Shown one piece after another: positions 1-5,057 of a DNA stretch of 5,057 bases. The notes beneath the pieces were generated by a model. The model was not told the origin of the DNA. It ran no database searches and saw nothing but the letters and a program-made list of their open reading frames with translations. A program made the translations under genes and the position numbers. Source of the stretch: Bacteroidetes bacterium UBA6063 (GTDB taxonomy: Bacteria > Bacteroidota > Bacteroidia > NS11-12g > UBA9320); NCBI GenBank assembly GCA_002428905.1, contig DIYD01000312.1, forward strand, positions 1-5,057, in the 5' to 3' direction. Numbering within the stretch: position 1 is the first letter of the stretch; every line of letters starts with the position of its first letter.

Positions 1-1748
1 CTGCTACGGCTTGGTGTAGTGCTTCGCGACGGGCTCGCACTTCTACTTGGTGAAGCTGAACGCGAAGGACTCGTGCTGCGTGTTCTTGGCTGGCTCGAAG
101 GTGTATTCGAGCGTACGTCGTATGTACGCTGAGGTTGGCTCGAGCGTGTACTGCTGCGATTCGGTGAAGAACTTCTACTTGGCGTATACGATCGCGAAGG
201 ACTTGAGCTACGGCTCGGTGAAGCTGAGCGCGAAGGTGTATTCGAACGTACATCGTACGTACGCTGAGGTTGACTTGAGCGTGTGCTCGACTCATTTCTC
301 GGCGATCTCGTTGTAGGTGTCTGCGTTCTCGTTGGTGATGCCGAACGTGAAGGCGAAGACATGTTTGAACCAGAATTGCTTCTGACGTTGTATGAACGTT
401 GCGGCTGTCCGCTAGAAGTTCCCTGACTTGTCGAGCTTCTCGGCGTTGCCTGCTGCGACTGTCTTGGATTGGAGCTCGACTGCGTCGTTGTTCTACGCTC
501 ACGTGTATTCACAGTAGTGTTGTTCGTAGGCCCCTGAACCGGTGTTGAGCTACGTGTAGCATTCACCGTTCGAGGTGTGCGCTGACCACCTGTAGTAGGT
601 GCGTTTACATTTCCGTTTCTCGGACTATTTAAACGTCCTCCATTTTCAGGTTTTGGTGTTTCAACCACGCGTACATTTCCACTTGGTGATTCCATACGTC
701 CGGAGCTGCGCGGTAATACCTGATCTTGTCTGCCACGTGTAGGCGCATTTGTACGTATGGATTGTCTTGGACGGTTTTGAGCGCCAGAACCTGTTGTTCC
801 ACCGCGAGAGTTTCTCGGTGCTGTGCTTGAAGAAGTGCTGACACGAACTACATTTCGGTTACGCGTTCGATTTCTCCAGTAATTACTATTTCCACCGTAA
901 TTCCAGGTATTGTAGGTTACATTAGTAAACCCTGGACCACCCCAGGTGCTGTATCCCCAGCCGTAGTTCGGGCCCCAACCATTATTCCAACCGTTGTTCC
1001 AACCCCAGCCGTTATTCCAGCCATTATTCCAACCGTAACTGTACCATCCGCCATTCCAGCCATTGTTCCAGCCCCATCCGTTGTTCCAACCATTATTCCA
1101 ACCCCATGTCGGATAACAGTTCCAACCAGAATTCCATCCGGCGTTCCAACCCCAACCGGTTGAATATCCTACATAAACACCGCCTCTGTTCCAGCGATTC
1201 CATCTACCCCATCGATTCCATCGATTCGCTCTCCATGGACGGTTCCATCCCCAGCCATTGTCCCAGTACGGGTCATATAACCAGGGGTCGTTTACCCAGG
1301 CATTGGATCGCCATGTTCTTCGACGTCTCCAGTTGCCATCATCAAACCCGTCGTCGTACCCTTCGTAGTAACCTAACGAATAATCGTCATCTCCATTTAA
1401 TCGATTAAAATGACGCTCATATGAGAATCCATTGGTCGCATAACCGTCATCTTCGGTGTAAACCTCTTCCGATTCTTGAGAAGGTTGAGGCTCTTGAAAC
1501 ACCTGCTCGGTCTCGTCGGTATAGGTGTCTGTTTTTGTATATTCTACATCTACTTTTCTAGACTTATTCTGGTAAGGAATAACGTCATCTTCGGTAGAAT
1601 TTTGTTCATTTTCACCGTTTACCTTATCGTCTTCTGGTGTATAATAAATATCATCATAAACTTGTGCTGAAGCTACACTAGTGCCTGGTAATGAGGCACA
1701 TGAGCTCATTATGAATAAAAATGCGGAGAGTATGTAAACGGTTTTCAT
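1..1748 (-). CDS. Putative surface lipoprotein with acidic N-terminus, Trp/Asn/Gly repeats and a Ser/Arg-rich tail (C-terminus cut by window edge)
   Basis: I do not recognise this gene. The frame is open from an ATG at 1746-1748 to the left edge with no stop (582 full codons), so its 3' end is missing. Residues 1-16 are a short Lys-containing start and a hydrophobic stretch ending in FIMSSC, a plausible lipobox with Cys17 as the lipidated residue; an envelope lipoprotein is therefore likely. Residues 30-138 are acidic and end in a Gly/Tyr/Asp run (126-138, GYYEGYDDGFDDG). Residues 139-291 hold 33 Trp, largely as WNNG or GWGW units, with one Cys (210). Residues 292-582 are rich in Ser, Thr, Pro, Arg, Asn and Gly and look disordered, with RSxSPS hexads at the end. 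Only one Lys (366) occurs after residue 72. It is transcribed divergently from proS and its leader is AT-rich without a Shine-Dalgarno. The one-frame continuity and the in-frame protein repeats make the coding call strong; the function (adhesion, polymer binding or envelope structure) is open. Confidence 0.88.
   Translation of the reverse strand, partial: MKTVYILSAFLFIMSSCASLPGTSVASAQVYDDIYYTPEDDKVNGENEQNSTEDDVIPYQNKSRKVDVEYTKTDTYTDETEQVFQEPQPSQESEEVYTEDDGYATNGFSYERHFNRLNGDDDYSLGYYEGYDDGFDDGNWRRRRTWRSNAWVNDPWLYDPYWDNGWGWNRPWRANRWNRWGRWNRWNRGGVYVGYSTGWGWNAGWNSGWNCYPTWGWNNGWNNGWGWNNGWNGGWYSYGWNNGWNNGWGWNNGWNNGWGPNYGWGYSTWGGPGFTNVTYNTWNYGGNSNYWRNRTRNRNVVRVSTSSSTAPRNSRGGTTGSGAQNRPRQSIRTNAPTRGRQDQVLPRSSGRMESPSGNVRVVETPKPENGGRLNSPRNGNVNAPTTGGQRTPRTVNATRSSTPVQGPTNNTTVNTRERRTTTQSSSNPRQSQQATPRSSTSQGTSSGQPQRSYNVRSNSGSNMSSPSRSASPTRTQTPTTRSPRNESSTRSSQPQRTYDVRSNTPSRSASPSRSSSPSRSYTPSRSSSPNRSSTRSSQPQRTYDVRSNTPSSQPRTRSTSPSRSASPSRSASPSRSTTPSRS
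3..80 (-). repeat. RSxSPS hexad run 2, continuing off the window
   Basis: Residues 557-582 read as RSTSPS, RSASPS, RSASPS, RSTTPS and the start of another unit, with Arg at 557, 563, 569, 575 and 581. The run is unfinished at the left edge, so its full length is unknown. Composition resembles the RS domains of eukaryotic splicing factors, but this is a compositional likeness and not evidence of homology. Confidence 0.9.
96..149 (-). repeat. 18-residue block, copy B (residues 534-551)
   Basis: This is the second 54-base copy of the block at 231-284, with the same protein sequence and five synonymous base differences. After it the frame continues through a short SQPRT linker into another hexad run that reaches the window edge. 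The block therefore alternates with hexad runs, and further copies could lie beyond the edge. Confidence 0.92.
141..248 (-). repeat. RSxSPS hexad run 1 (18-bp period)
   Basis: Residues 501-536 consist of six-residue units: RSNTPS, RSASPS, RSSSPS, RSYTPS, RSSSPN, RSSTRS. Arginine falls exactly every sixth position (501, 507, 513, 519, 525, 531). The first and last units overlap the flanking 18-residue blocks, so the block and hexad repeats are phased with one another. Ser and Arg codons are mixed between TCN/AGY and CGN/AGA. Confidence 0.9.
231..284 (-). repeat. 18-residue block, copy A (residues 489-506)
   Basis: This 54-base unit encodes TRSSQPQRTYDVRSNTPS. It is 49/54 identical to the unit at 96-149, lying 135 bases away (45 codons), and the encoded peptide is identical. 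All five differences are synonymous (Ser, Ser, Thr, Asp and Arg codons). It leads directly into a run of RSxSPS hexads. Confidence 0.92.
366..410 (-). repeat. Diverged copy of the QPQR-Y-VRSN block
   Basis: Residues 447-461 of the leftward gene read GQPQRSYNVRSNSGS. They match the core of the two later 18-residue blocks (QPQR, Tyr, Val-Arg-Ser-Asn) with conservative changes (Thr to Ser, Asp to Asn). It appears to be the oldest or most relaxed of three copies and, like the others, is followed by SPSRSAS-type sequence. Confidence 0.7.
975..1154 (-). repeat. Tandem Trp-Asn-Asn-Gly repeat (12-bp period) inside the lipoprotein gene
   Basis: Residues 199-258 of the leftward gene are built from W-N-N-G tetrapeptides interspersed with GWGW and slightly altered units (WNAG, WNSG, WNGG). 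At DNA level this is a 12-base period of TGG-AAY-AAY-GGN codons, with third positions varied between copies. Looser Trp-rich sequence continues on both sides (residues 139-198 and 259-291), where WNR and RW units replace WNNG. The variation at third positions suggests selection on the peptide and not recent slippage alone. Confidence 0.9.
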
Positions 1749-1846
1749 AGGCATTATAAATTTATCAATTCATTTGTTCAGAGAAGTTCTAACTTTGCCT
1801 CCTCGTATTTATAAGATACAAACCCTATTCCAATATTTAAAATACA
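1749..1846. promoter_or_regulatory. Divergent intergenic region between the lipoprotein gene and proS
   Basis: This 98-bp AT-rich spacer must carry the start signals of both divergent genes. For proS there is a clear -7 candidate (separate entry). For the leftward gene I see no convincing TAnnTTTG box: the nearest on the minus strand are TAGGGTTTG (one base too long, at 1819-1827) and TAAATTTA very close to the start codon. Neither start codon has a Shine-Dalgarno at normal distance, as is usual in Bacteroidota. Confidence 0.6.
1773..1797 (+). promoter_or_regulatory. Candidate Bacteroidota-type promoter for proS
   Basis: TAACTTTG at 1790-1797 is a perfect match to the Bacteroidota -7 consensus TAnnTTTG. 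A TTTG that could act as the -33 element lies at 1773-1776, but the 13-base spacing is shorter than the usual roughly 19-21, so only the -7 box is convincing. Transcription would begin near 1803 and give a leader of about 44 bases. Confidence 0.45.
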
Positions 1847-3325
1847 ATGGCATTCGAGAAGGTAACCCGTTCAGAAGACTACTCTAAATGGTATAACAAT
1901 TTAGTTGTCAATGCGGATTTAGCTGAACACTCCGCAGTGAGAGGTTGTATGGTCATTAAACCATACGGATATGCGATTTGGGAAAAAATGCAGCAAGAGT
2001 TGGACCGCATGTTCAAAGCTACTGGTCATTCCAACGCTTACTTCCCCCTTTTTGTGCCGAAAAGCCTTTTTGAGGCAGAAGAGAAAAACGCCGAAGGCTT
2101 TGCCAAAGAATGTGCCGTTGTTACGCATTACCGGCTTAAAACAAATCCGGAAGATGGCACAAAACTCATTGTTGACCCGGAAGCCCGGTTGGAAGAGGAG
2201 TTGGTTGTTCGCCCTACCAGCGAAGCAATCATTTGGAATACCTACAAGGGATGGATTCAATCGTACCGTGATTTACCGATTTTGGTAAACCAGTGGGCCA
2301 ATGTGGTTCGCTGGGAAATGCGTACACGTTTATTCCTGCGCACCGCAGAGTTTTTGTGGCAGGAAGGACATACCGCTCATGCAACGAAAGCGGAAGCGCT
2401 GGAAGAAACAACACAGATGTTGGATGTATATGCCGACTTTGCTGAAAACTTTATGGCAATTCCAGTGGTGAAAGGTGTAAAAACCGAAAACGAACGTTTT
2501 GCGGGTGCCGATGACACGTATTGTATTGAAGGTCTGATGCAGGATGGCAAAGCACTACAAATGGGAACATCCCATTTCCTGGGTCAGAATTTTGCAAAAG
2601 CATTTGACGTACGTTACACCACCAAAGAAGGGAAACAAGAGTTTGTATGGGCAACCAGCTGGGGCGTTTCTACACGCTTAATGGGGGCCTTAATCATGAC
2701 ACACAGCGACGATGAAGGTCTTGTTTTGCCTCCAAACCTCGCCCCAATTCAAGTAGTGATTGTACCAATCTACAAAGGACAGGATCAGTTGGACGAGATT
2801 TCGGAAAAAGCCCTTGGCATCCAGAAAGAACTTGAGAAAAGAGGCATTTCTGTAAAATTCGACAACCGCGACACGCATAAACCTGGATTTAAATTTGCTG
2901 AGTGGGAGCTTAAAGGTGTGCCAGTGCGCATTGCCATGGGACCCCGCGATTTGAAAAATGGCACAGTGGAGGTCGCCCGAAGAGACACCAAAGAGAAAGA
3001 AGTGCTGCAGATTGACGACTTGCCAACCAAGGTAGAGCACTTATTGGAAGCCATCCAGAACAACTTGTTTGTGAAAGCCGAGACGTACCGTGACAACCAC
3101 ATCACAGCGGTGAATACCTGGGATGAGTTCAAAGACGCCTTAGAAAACAAAACAGGCTTTATTTCTGCCCATTGGGATGGAAGTGGTGAAACGGAGGAAA
3201 AAATCAAACAAGAGACAAAGGCAACCATTCGTTGTATACCATTCTCTGCTGTTGAAGAAGAGGGGAAATGCGTTTACACAGGTAACCCATCGAATAAACG
3301 GGTTCTTTTCGCCAAGGCATACTAG
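1847..3325 (+). CDS. proS: Prolyl-tRNA synthetase, archaeal/eukaryotic type (class IIa)
   Basis: This cytoplasmic enzyme joins L-proline to tRNA-Pro using ATP. At 492 aa it is the usual size of the short ProS type that lacks the editing insertion found between motifs 2 and 3 in the longer bacterial type. Visible landmarks are the motif 1 region at residues 43-71, the RPTSE proline-pocket motif at 122-126, motif 2 at 153-176 (VVRWEMR through FLWQEGHT), the QMGTSHFLGQNF segment at 238-249, and motif 3 around 272-297 with Arg277. The anticodon-binding domain spans roughly 300-405 and the C-terminal domain 420-492, ending in the family's FAKAY with a terminal Tyr. The zinc-site cysteines of that domain are mostly gone: Cys475 remains in GKCVYTG, while the family's other positions read Thr or lie in WDGSGETEE. 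The ATG start is followed directly by the conserved N-terminal sequence. It is the first gene of a rightward cluster. Confidence 0.98.
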   Translation: MAFEKVTRSEDYSKWYNNLVVNADLAEHSAVRGCMVIKPYGYAIWEKMQQELDRMFKATGHSNAYFPLFVPKSLFEAEEKNAEGFAKECAVVTHYRLKTNPEDGTKLIVDPEARLEEELVVRPTSEAIIWNTYKGWIQSYRDLPILVNQWANVVRWEMRTRLFLRTAEFLWQEGHTAHATKAEALEETTQMLDVYADFAENFMAIPVVKGVKTENERFAGADDTYCIEGLMQDGKALQMGTSHFLGQNFAKAFDVRYTTKEGKQEFVWATSWGVSTRLMGALIMTHSDDEGLVLPPNLAPIQVVIVPIYKGQDQLDEISEKALGIQKELEKRGISVKFDNRDTHKPGFKFAEWELKGVPVRIAMGPRDLKNGTVEVARRDTKEKEVLQIDDLPTKVEHLLEAIQNNLFVKAETYRDNHITAVNTWDEFKDALENKTGFISAHWDGSGETEEKIKQETKATIRCIPFSAVEEEGKCVYTGNPSNKRVLFAKAY

Positions 3326-3355
3326 TTTCTCACCGGTTTTCCGTATCTTAGAAGC

Positions 3356-3565
3356 ATGGAGAACTACATCTTATTTCAGACATTTATTCATAGCTTAGAT
3401 GCACACAGCGCTAAGAACCTATTGCTTAGTTCGGAACTGAGGGCTGAACTTGTGGGCGACATAAACGGAACTATTCTGCCGCAAACCAATGGCCCCATCC
3501 AATTATTCGTGCACAAAGATGACGTAGAAAATGCGATTGAAATTTTAGGTCAACCCTCAGAATGA
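3356..3565 (+). CDS. DUF2007-like small protein
   Basis: This 69-residue soluble protein has no signal peptide, membrane segment or cysteine. It has the layout of the DUF2007 family (named as putative signal-transducing proteins in Pfam): an N-terminal strand (YILFQTF), a helix with Ala-x-x-Leu-Leu character (residues 16-25), a central strand around AELVGDING (30-38), then a strand and final helix, IQLFVHKDDVENAIEIL (48-64). This last part corresponds to the family's typical 'hydrophobic-V-x-x-x-D-x-x-x-A-x-x-I/L' ending. The molecular function of the family is not established. It begins 30 bp after proS and ends 15 bp before the radical SAM gene, so co-transcription is likely. An AGAAG just before the ATG is at best a weak ribosome site. 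Confidence 0.8.
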   Translation: MENYILFQTFIHSLDAHSAKNLLLSSELRAELVGDINGTILPQTNGPIQLFVHKDDVENAIEILGQPSE

Positions 3566-3580
3566 AATTAACTTCGCAGC

Positions 3581-4597
3581 GTGAACGCCGCTGCTGTTGA
3601 TGCCTGGAACTATCTCAAAGTGCTACGTCCGCGTAGGCTGTGGAATGCTAGTCGCATTTTAGGCAGTTACTATTTATCACGTTTTACCAAAAAAAATCTC
3701 CATTCAGGCTATCCGGTTGCGATAAGCATTGAACCTACCACATCGTGCAACCTTCGATGCCCTCAATGCCCGAGTGGGTTACGAGAATTTACACGAGACA
3801 CCGGTATGCTCGGACCGGCGCTGAACAGAAAGGTGATCGACGAACTCAAATCCGACCTCACCTACATCACGTATTACTTTCAAGGCGAGCCGTATCTGAA
3901 TCCGGATTTTCTGGATATGGTCTCCTACGCCAGTGCGAATAATATCTACACGGCTACCAGTACAAATGCGCACTACCTAACACCGGGAAATTGTAAAAAG
4001 ACCATTGATTCGGGCCTCAAGCGGCTCATCATTTCACTGGACGGCTCTACGCAAGAAACGTACAAGAAATATAGGATTGGCGGACAACTCGACAAGGTTC
4101 TTCAGGGCACAAAAAACCTCGTTGAAGCAAAGAAAAAAGCAGGCAAAGGGCCATACATCATCTGGCAGTTTATCGTATTCGGACACAACGAACACCAAAT
4201 TGCCGATATGAAAAAACTGGCACGTGAATATGGCGTCGATAAACTGGCAATTAAAACAGCCCAGATTTACGATTTTGAGACGAATATAGACCTGCTACCC
4301 GCAGACGAAAAGTATGCCAGATATCACAAGAAAAACGGCAAGACCGTTATTAAGAATAAGTTACTAAATCATTGCTGGCGATTGTGGCATAACTGTGTGA
4401 TAACATGGGATGGTAAAGTGGCACCTTGTTGCTTCGATAAAGATGCCAGTCATCAGTTTGGCGATGTATCAAAAAACAGCTTTAGAGAAATATGGCAAAG
4501 TGCACAGTATAACTCGTTTCGATTACTGGTTTTGAGATCGCGTAAAAACATCGATATCTGTCAAAATTGTACAGAAGGAACAAAGATTTGGAGTTAA
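3581..4597 (+). CDS. Radical SAM/SPASM domain protein
   Basis: This is a cytoplasmic iron-sulfur enzyme predicted to cleave S-adenosylmethionine and start radical chemistry; its substrate cannot be deduced. The cluster motif CxxxCxxC is at Cys56, Cys60 and Cys63 (TTSCNLRCPQCPSG), followed by the SAM-contacting QGEP at 101-104, a STNA strand end at 127-130 and the ISLDGS strand at 151-156. The C-terminal part looks like a SPASM-type auxiliary-cluster domain, with Cys265, Cys272, Cys283, Cys284, Cys327 and Cys330, the ITWDGKVAPCC core at 274-284, and FREIW at 301-305. The start is GTG at 3581: an in-frame stop at 3569-3571 excludes earlier starts, and the N-terminal helix-rich segment (WNYLKVLRPRRLWN) fits the family. 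No Shine-Dalgarno is visible. The position 15 bp after the DUF2007 gene suggests translation within the proS operon. No short Cys-rich or leader-type precursor peptide was found next to it, so a peptide-modifying role is unproven. Confidence 0.93.
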   Translation: MNAAAVDAWNYLKVLRPRRLWNASRILGSYYLSRFTKKNLHSGYPVAISIEPTTSCNLRCPQCPSGLREFTRDTGMLGPALNRKVIDELKSDLTYITYYFQGEPYLNPDFLDMVSYASANNIYTATSTNAHYLTPGNCKKTIDSGLKRLIISLDGSTQETYKKYRIGGQLDKVLQGTKNLVEAKKKAGKGPYIIWQFIVFGHNEHQIADMKKLAREYGVDKLAIKTAQIYDFETNIDLLPADEKYARYHKKNGKTVIKNKLLNHCWRLWHNCVITWDGKVAPCCFDKDASHQFGDVSKNSFREIWQSAQYNSFRLLVLRSRKNIDICQNCTEGTKIWS

Positions 4598-4655
4598 GGC
4601 CTAACTCGCAGATTGTCAAAATTTTAAAAATAAAATCAATTTTTTTTTATTTTAT
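4591..4655 (+). terminator. Possible weak transcription terminator after the radical SAM gene
   Basis: A 6-bp stem with a 5-base loop (GAGTTA / TAACTC, 4591-4607) overlaps the stop codon. Some 30 bases later a run of nine T (4640-4648) sits inside AT-only inverted repeats (ATAAAAT at 4630-4636 against ATTTTAT at 4649-4655). Neither stem is GC-rich or placed directly before the T run, so this is not a classic intrinsic terminator. It is listed because it is the only such signal between the operon and the next gene. Confidence 0.25.
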
Positions 4656-4669
4656 CGAAGAACGCTTAA

Positions 4670-4677
4670 TATTGTTG
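4670..4677 (+). promoter_or_regulatory. Possible -7 box for the outer-membrane protein gene
   Basis: TATTGTTG differs from the Bacteroidota -7 consensus TAnnTTTG at one position. No TTTG lies at the expected -33 distance, where the sequence is a T-rich run. If real, transcription would start close to 4684, placing the hairpin at 4684-4707 at the extreme 5' end of the message. Confidence 0.25.
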
Positions 4678-4683
4678 TGTGAG

Positions 4684-4707
4684 ATTCGCATGACAATTCA
4701 TGCGAAT
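4684..4707. promoter_or_regulatory. Perfect 10-bp inverted repeat in the leader of the outer-membrane protein gene
   Basis: ATTCGCATGA (4684-4693) and TCATGCGAAT (4698-4707) are exact reverse complements around a CAAT loop. A second, overlapping palindrome, CAATTC-ATGC-GAATTG (4694-4709), uses the right-hand arm, so two exclusive hairpins are possible. It ends 43 bases before the ATG at 4751 and has no following T run, so it is not a terminator. It could be a 5' mRNA hairpin or a DNA operator. Confidence 0.7.
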
Positions 4708-4750
4708 TGATGTGGTAAAACTTTATTGAGAAGAGAAAACTTTAAAAACA

Positions 4751-5057
4751 ATGAATAGAAAAATCTTTGTTTCATGTGCTGTCATGGCGCTTTCTATGTT
4801 GGGAATAAGTGAGGCAGTTGCCCAAAACTATTTACATAAATTCGGATTTGAAATAAACGGTGGTCTACGCGAATATGGTGGAGACCGTGGTACACGATAC
4901 TTCTTGATGGAGCGACCTGAATACCAGGCAATTGGTGGTCAGTTTAGTTACTATGTAAATCCTACGTTTGATGCCGTAATGGCAGGTTCAGTTGGTATGC
5001 TTGGTCATCGAGACGATAGCTACCCGCGTAAACTTGGTTTTACTGCACAGGTAACCG
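4751..5057 (+). CDS. Exported, probable outer-membrane beta-barrel protein (C-terminus cut by window edge)
   Basis: The first 102 residues are visible and no stop is reached. Residues 1-25 form a Sec signal peptide: MNRK, a hydrophobic core, and an AVA-Q cleavage site after residue 24. The mature part begins NYLHKFGFEINGG and shows alternating aromatic/polar strands broken by Gly-Asp turns (GGQFSYYVNPTFDA at 62-75, SVGMLGHRDD at 80-89). This is typical of Bacteroidota outer-membrane barrels, including the N-terminal barrel that precedes an OmpA domain in some family members; that assignment is a guess because the rest is missing. The ATG is preceded by an A-rich leader (AAAACTTTAAAAACA) without a Shine-Dalgarno, as expected for the phylum. 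The 153-bp gap with its own hairpin suggests a separate transcription unit from the proS cluster. Cys9 lies too early and in a poor context to be a lipobox. Confidence 0.8.
   Translation, partial: MNRKIFVSCAVMALSMLGISEAVAQNYLHKFGFEINGGLREYGGDRGTRYFLMERPEYQAIGGQFSYYVNPTFDAVMAGSVGMLGHRDDSYPRKLGFTAQVT

Noticed and set aside
47..316. Open frame of 89 codons on the plus strand
   Set aside because: It is the antisense shadow of the Ser/Arg repeat tail; its regularity comes from the repeats of the minus-strand gene.
1..410. CRISPR-like or non-coding tandem repeat array
   Set aside because: Repeat periods are multiples of three (18, 54, 135 bases), copies differ at synonymous sites and all stay in one open frame; this is protein-coding repetition.
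629..844. Open frame of 71 codons on the minus strand
   Set aside because: It lies in a different frame inside the continuous 582-codon minus-strand frame and has no sign of its own start or family.
1106..1408. Open frame of 100 codons on the plus strand
   Set aside because: It is antisense to the Trp-repeat region; the Asn/Ser/His-rich product is what reversed TGG/AAY repeats give.
1476..1670. Plus-strand frame encoding a very hydrophobic 64-aa peptide that looks like a membrane protein
   Set aside because: It is antisense to the acidic N-terminal part of the lipoprotein; complementing Asp/Glu-rich codons commonly gives Phe/Leu/Ile-rich shadows.
2785..3228. Open frame of 147 codons on the minus strand within proS
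   Set aside because: ProS is unambiguous on the plus strand over this stretch, and the antisense product shows no recognisable domain.
3562..3600. ATG overlapping the stop of the DUF2007 gene (ATGA), suggesting a coupled start
   Set aside because: It reads only 12 codons before a stop and is out of frame with the radical SAM gene, whose own GTG at 3581 fits better.
4684..4707. Intrinsic terminator for the radical SAM gene
   Set aside because: The stem is perfect, but no T run follows and it lies close to the next start codon, so a leader or operator role is more likely.

Overview
The window looks like a chromosomal segment from a member of the Bacteroidota. The evidence is the archaeal/eukaryotic-style prolyl-tRNA synthetase without a complete zinc site, the near-absence of Shine-Dalgarno sequences with A/T-rich leaders, a perfect Bacteroidota-type -7 box (TAnnTTTG) ahead of proS, and the style of the radical SAM and outer-membrane proteins. 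I cannot place it below phylum level. There are no RNA genes, insertion sequences, CRISPR arrays or other mobile-element signatures.

Layout. Bases 1-1748 are one uninterrupted reading frame on the minus strand. It starts at 1748 and runs off the left edge without a stop codon (582 complete codons seen). It encodes an apparent lipoprotein in three blocks: an acidic N-terminal part, a Trp/Asn/Gly repeat region with 33 Trp in 153 residues, and a basic, intrinsically disordered-looking Ser/Arg tail with RSxSPS hexads resembling eukaryotic RS domains. Because the gene is cut by the window edge it is easy to miss; several small open frames inside it on both strands are only shadows. A 98-bp divergent intergenic region (1749-1846) separates it from the rightward genes.

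Bases 1847-4597 hold a tight rightward cluster, probably one operon: proS (492 aa), a 69-aa DUF2007-like protein 30 bp downstream, and a GTG-started radical SAM/SPASM protein (338 aa) 15 bp further on. A 153-bp gap follows, with weak terminator-like AT-rich sequence and a perfect 10-bp hairpin. After it begins an exported, probably outer-membrane beta-barrel protein (4751 to beyond the window end).

Functionally, proS charges tRNA-Pro and is housekeeping. The roles of the DUF2007 and radical SAM proteins are not deducible from sequence. The two flanking genes encode cell-envelope proteins. The most unusual object is the Trp-repeat/RS-tail lipoprotein: its function is unknown, and its two 18-residue repeat blocks are identical in protein but differ at five synonymous sites.
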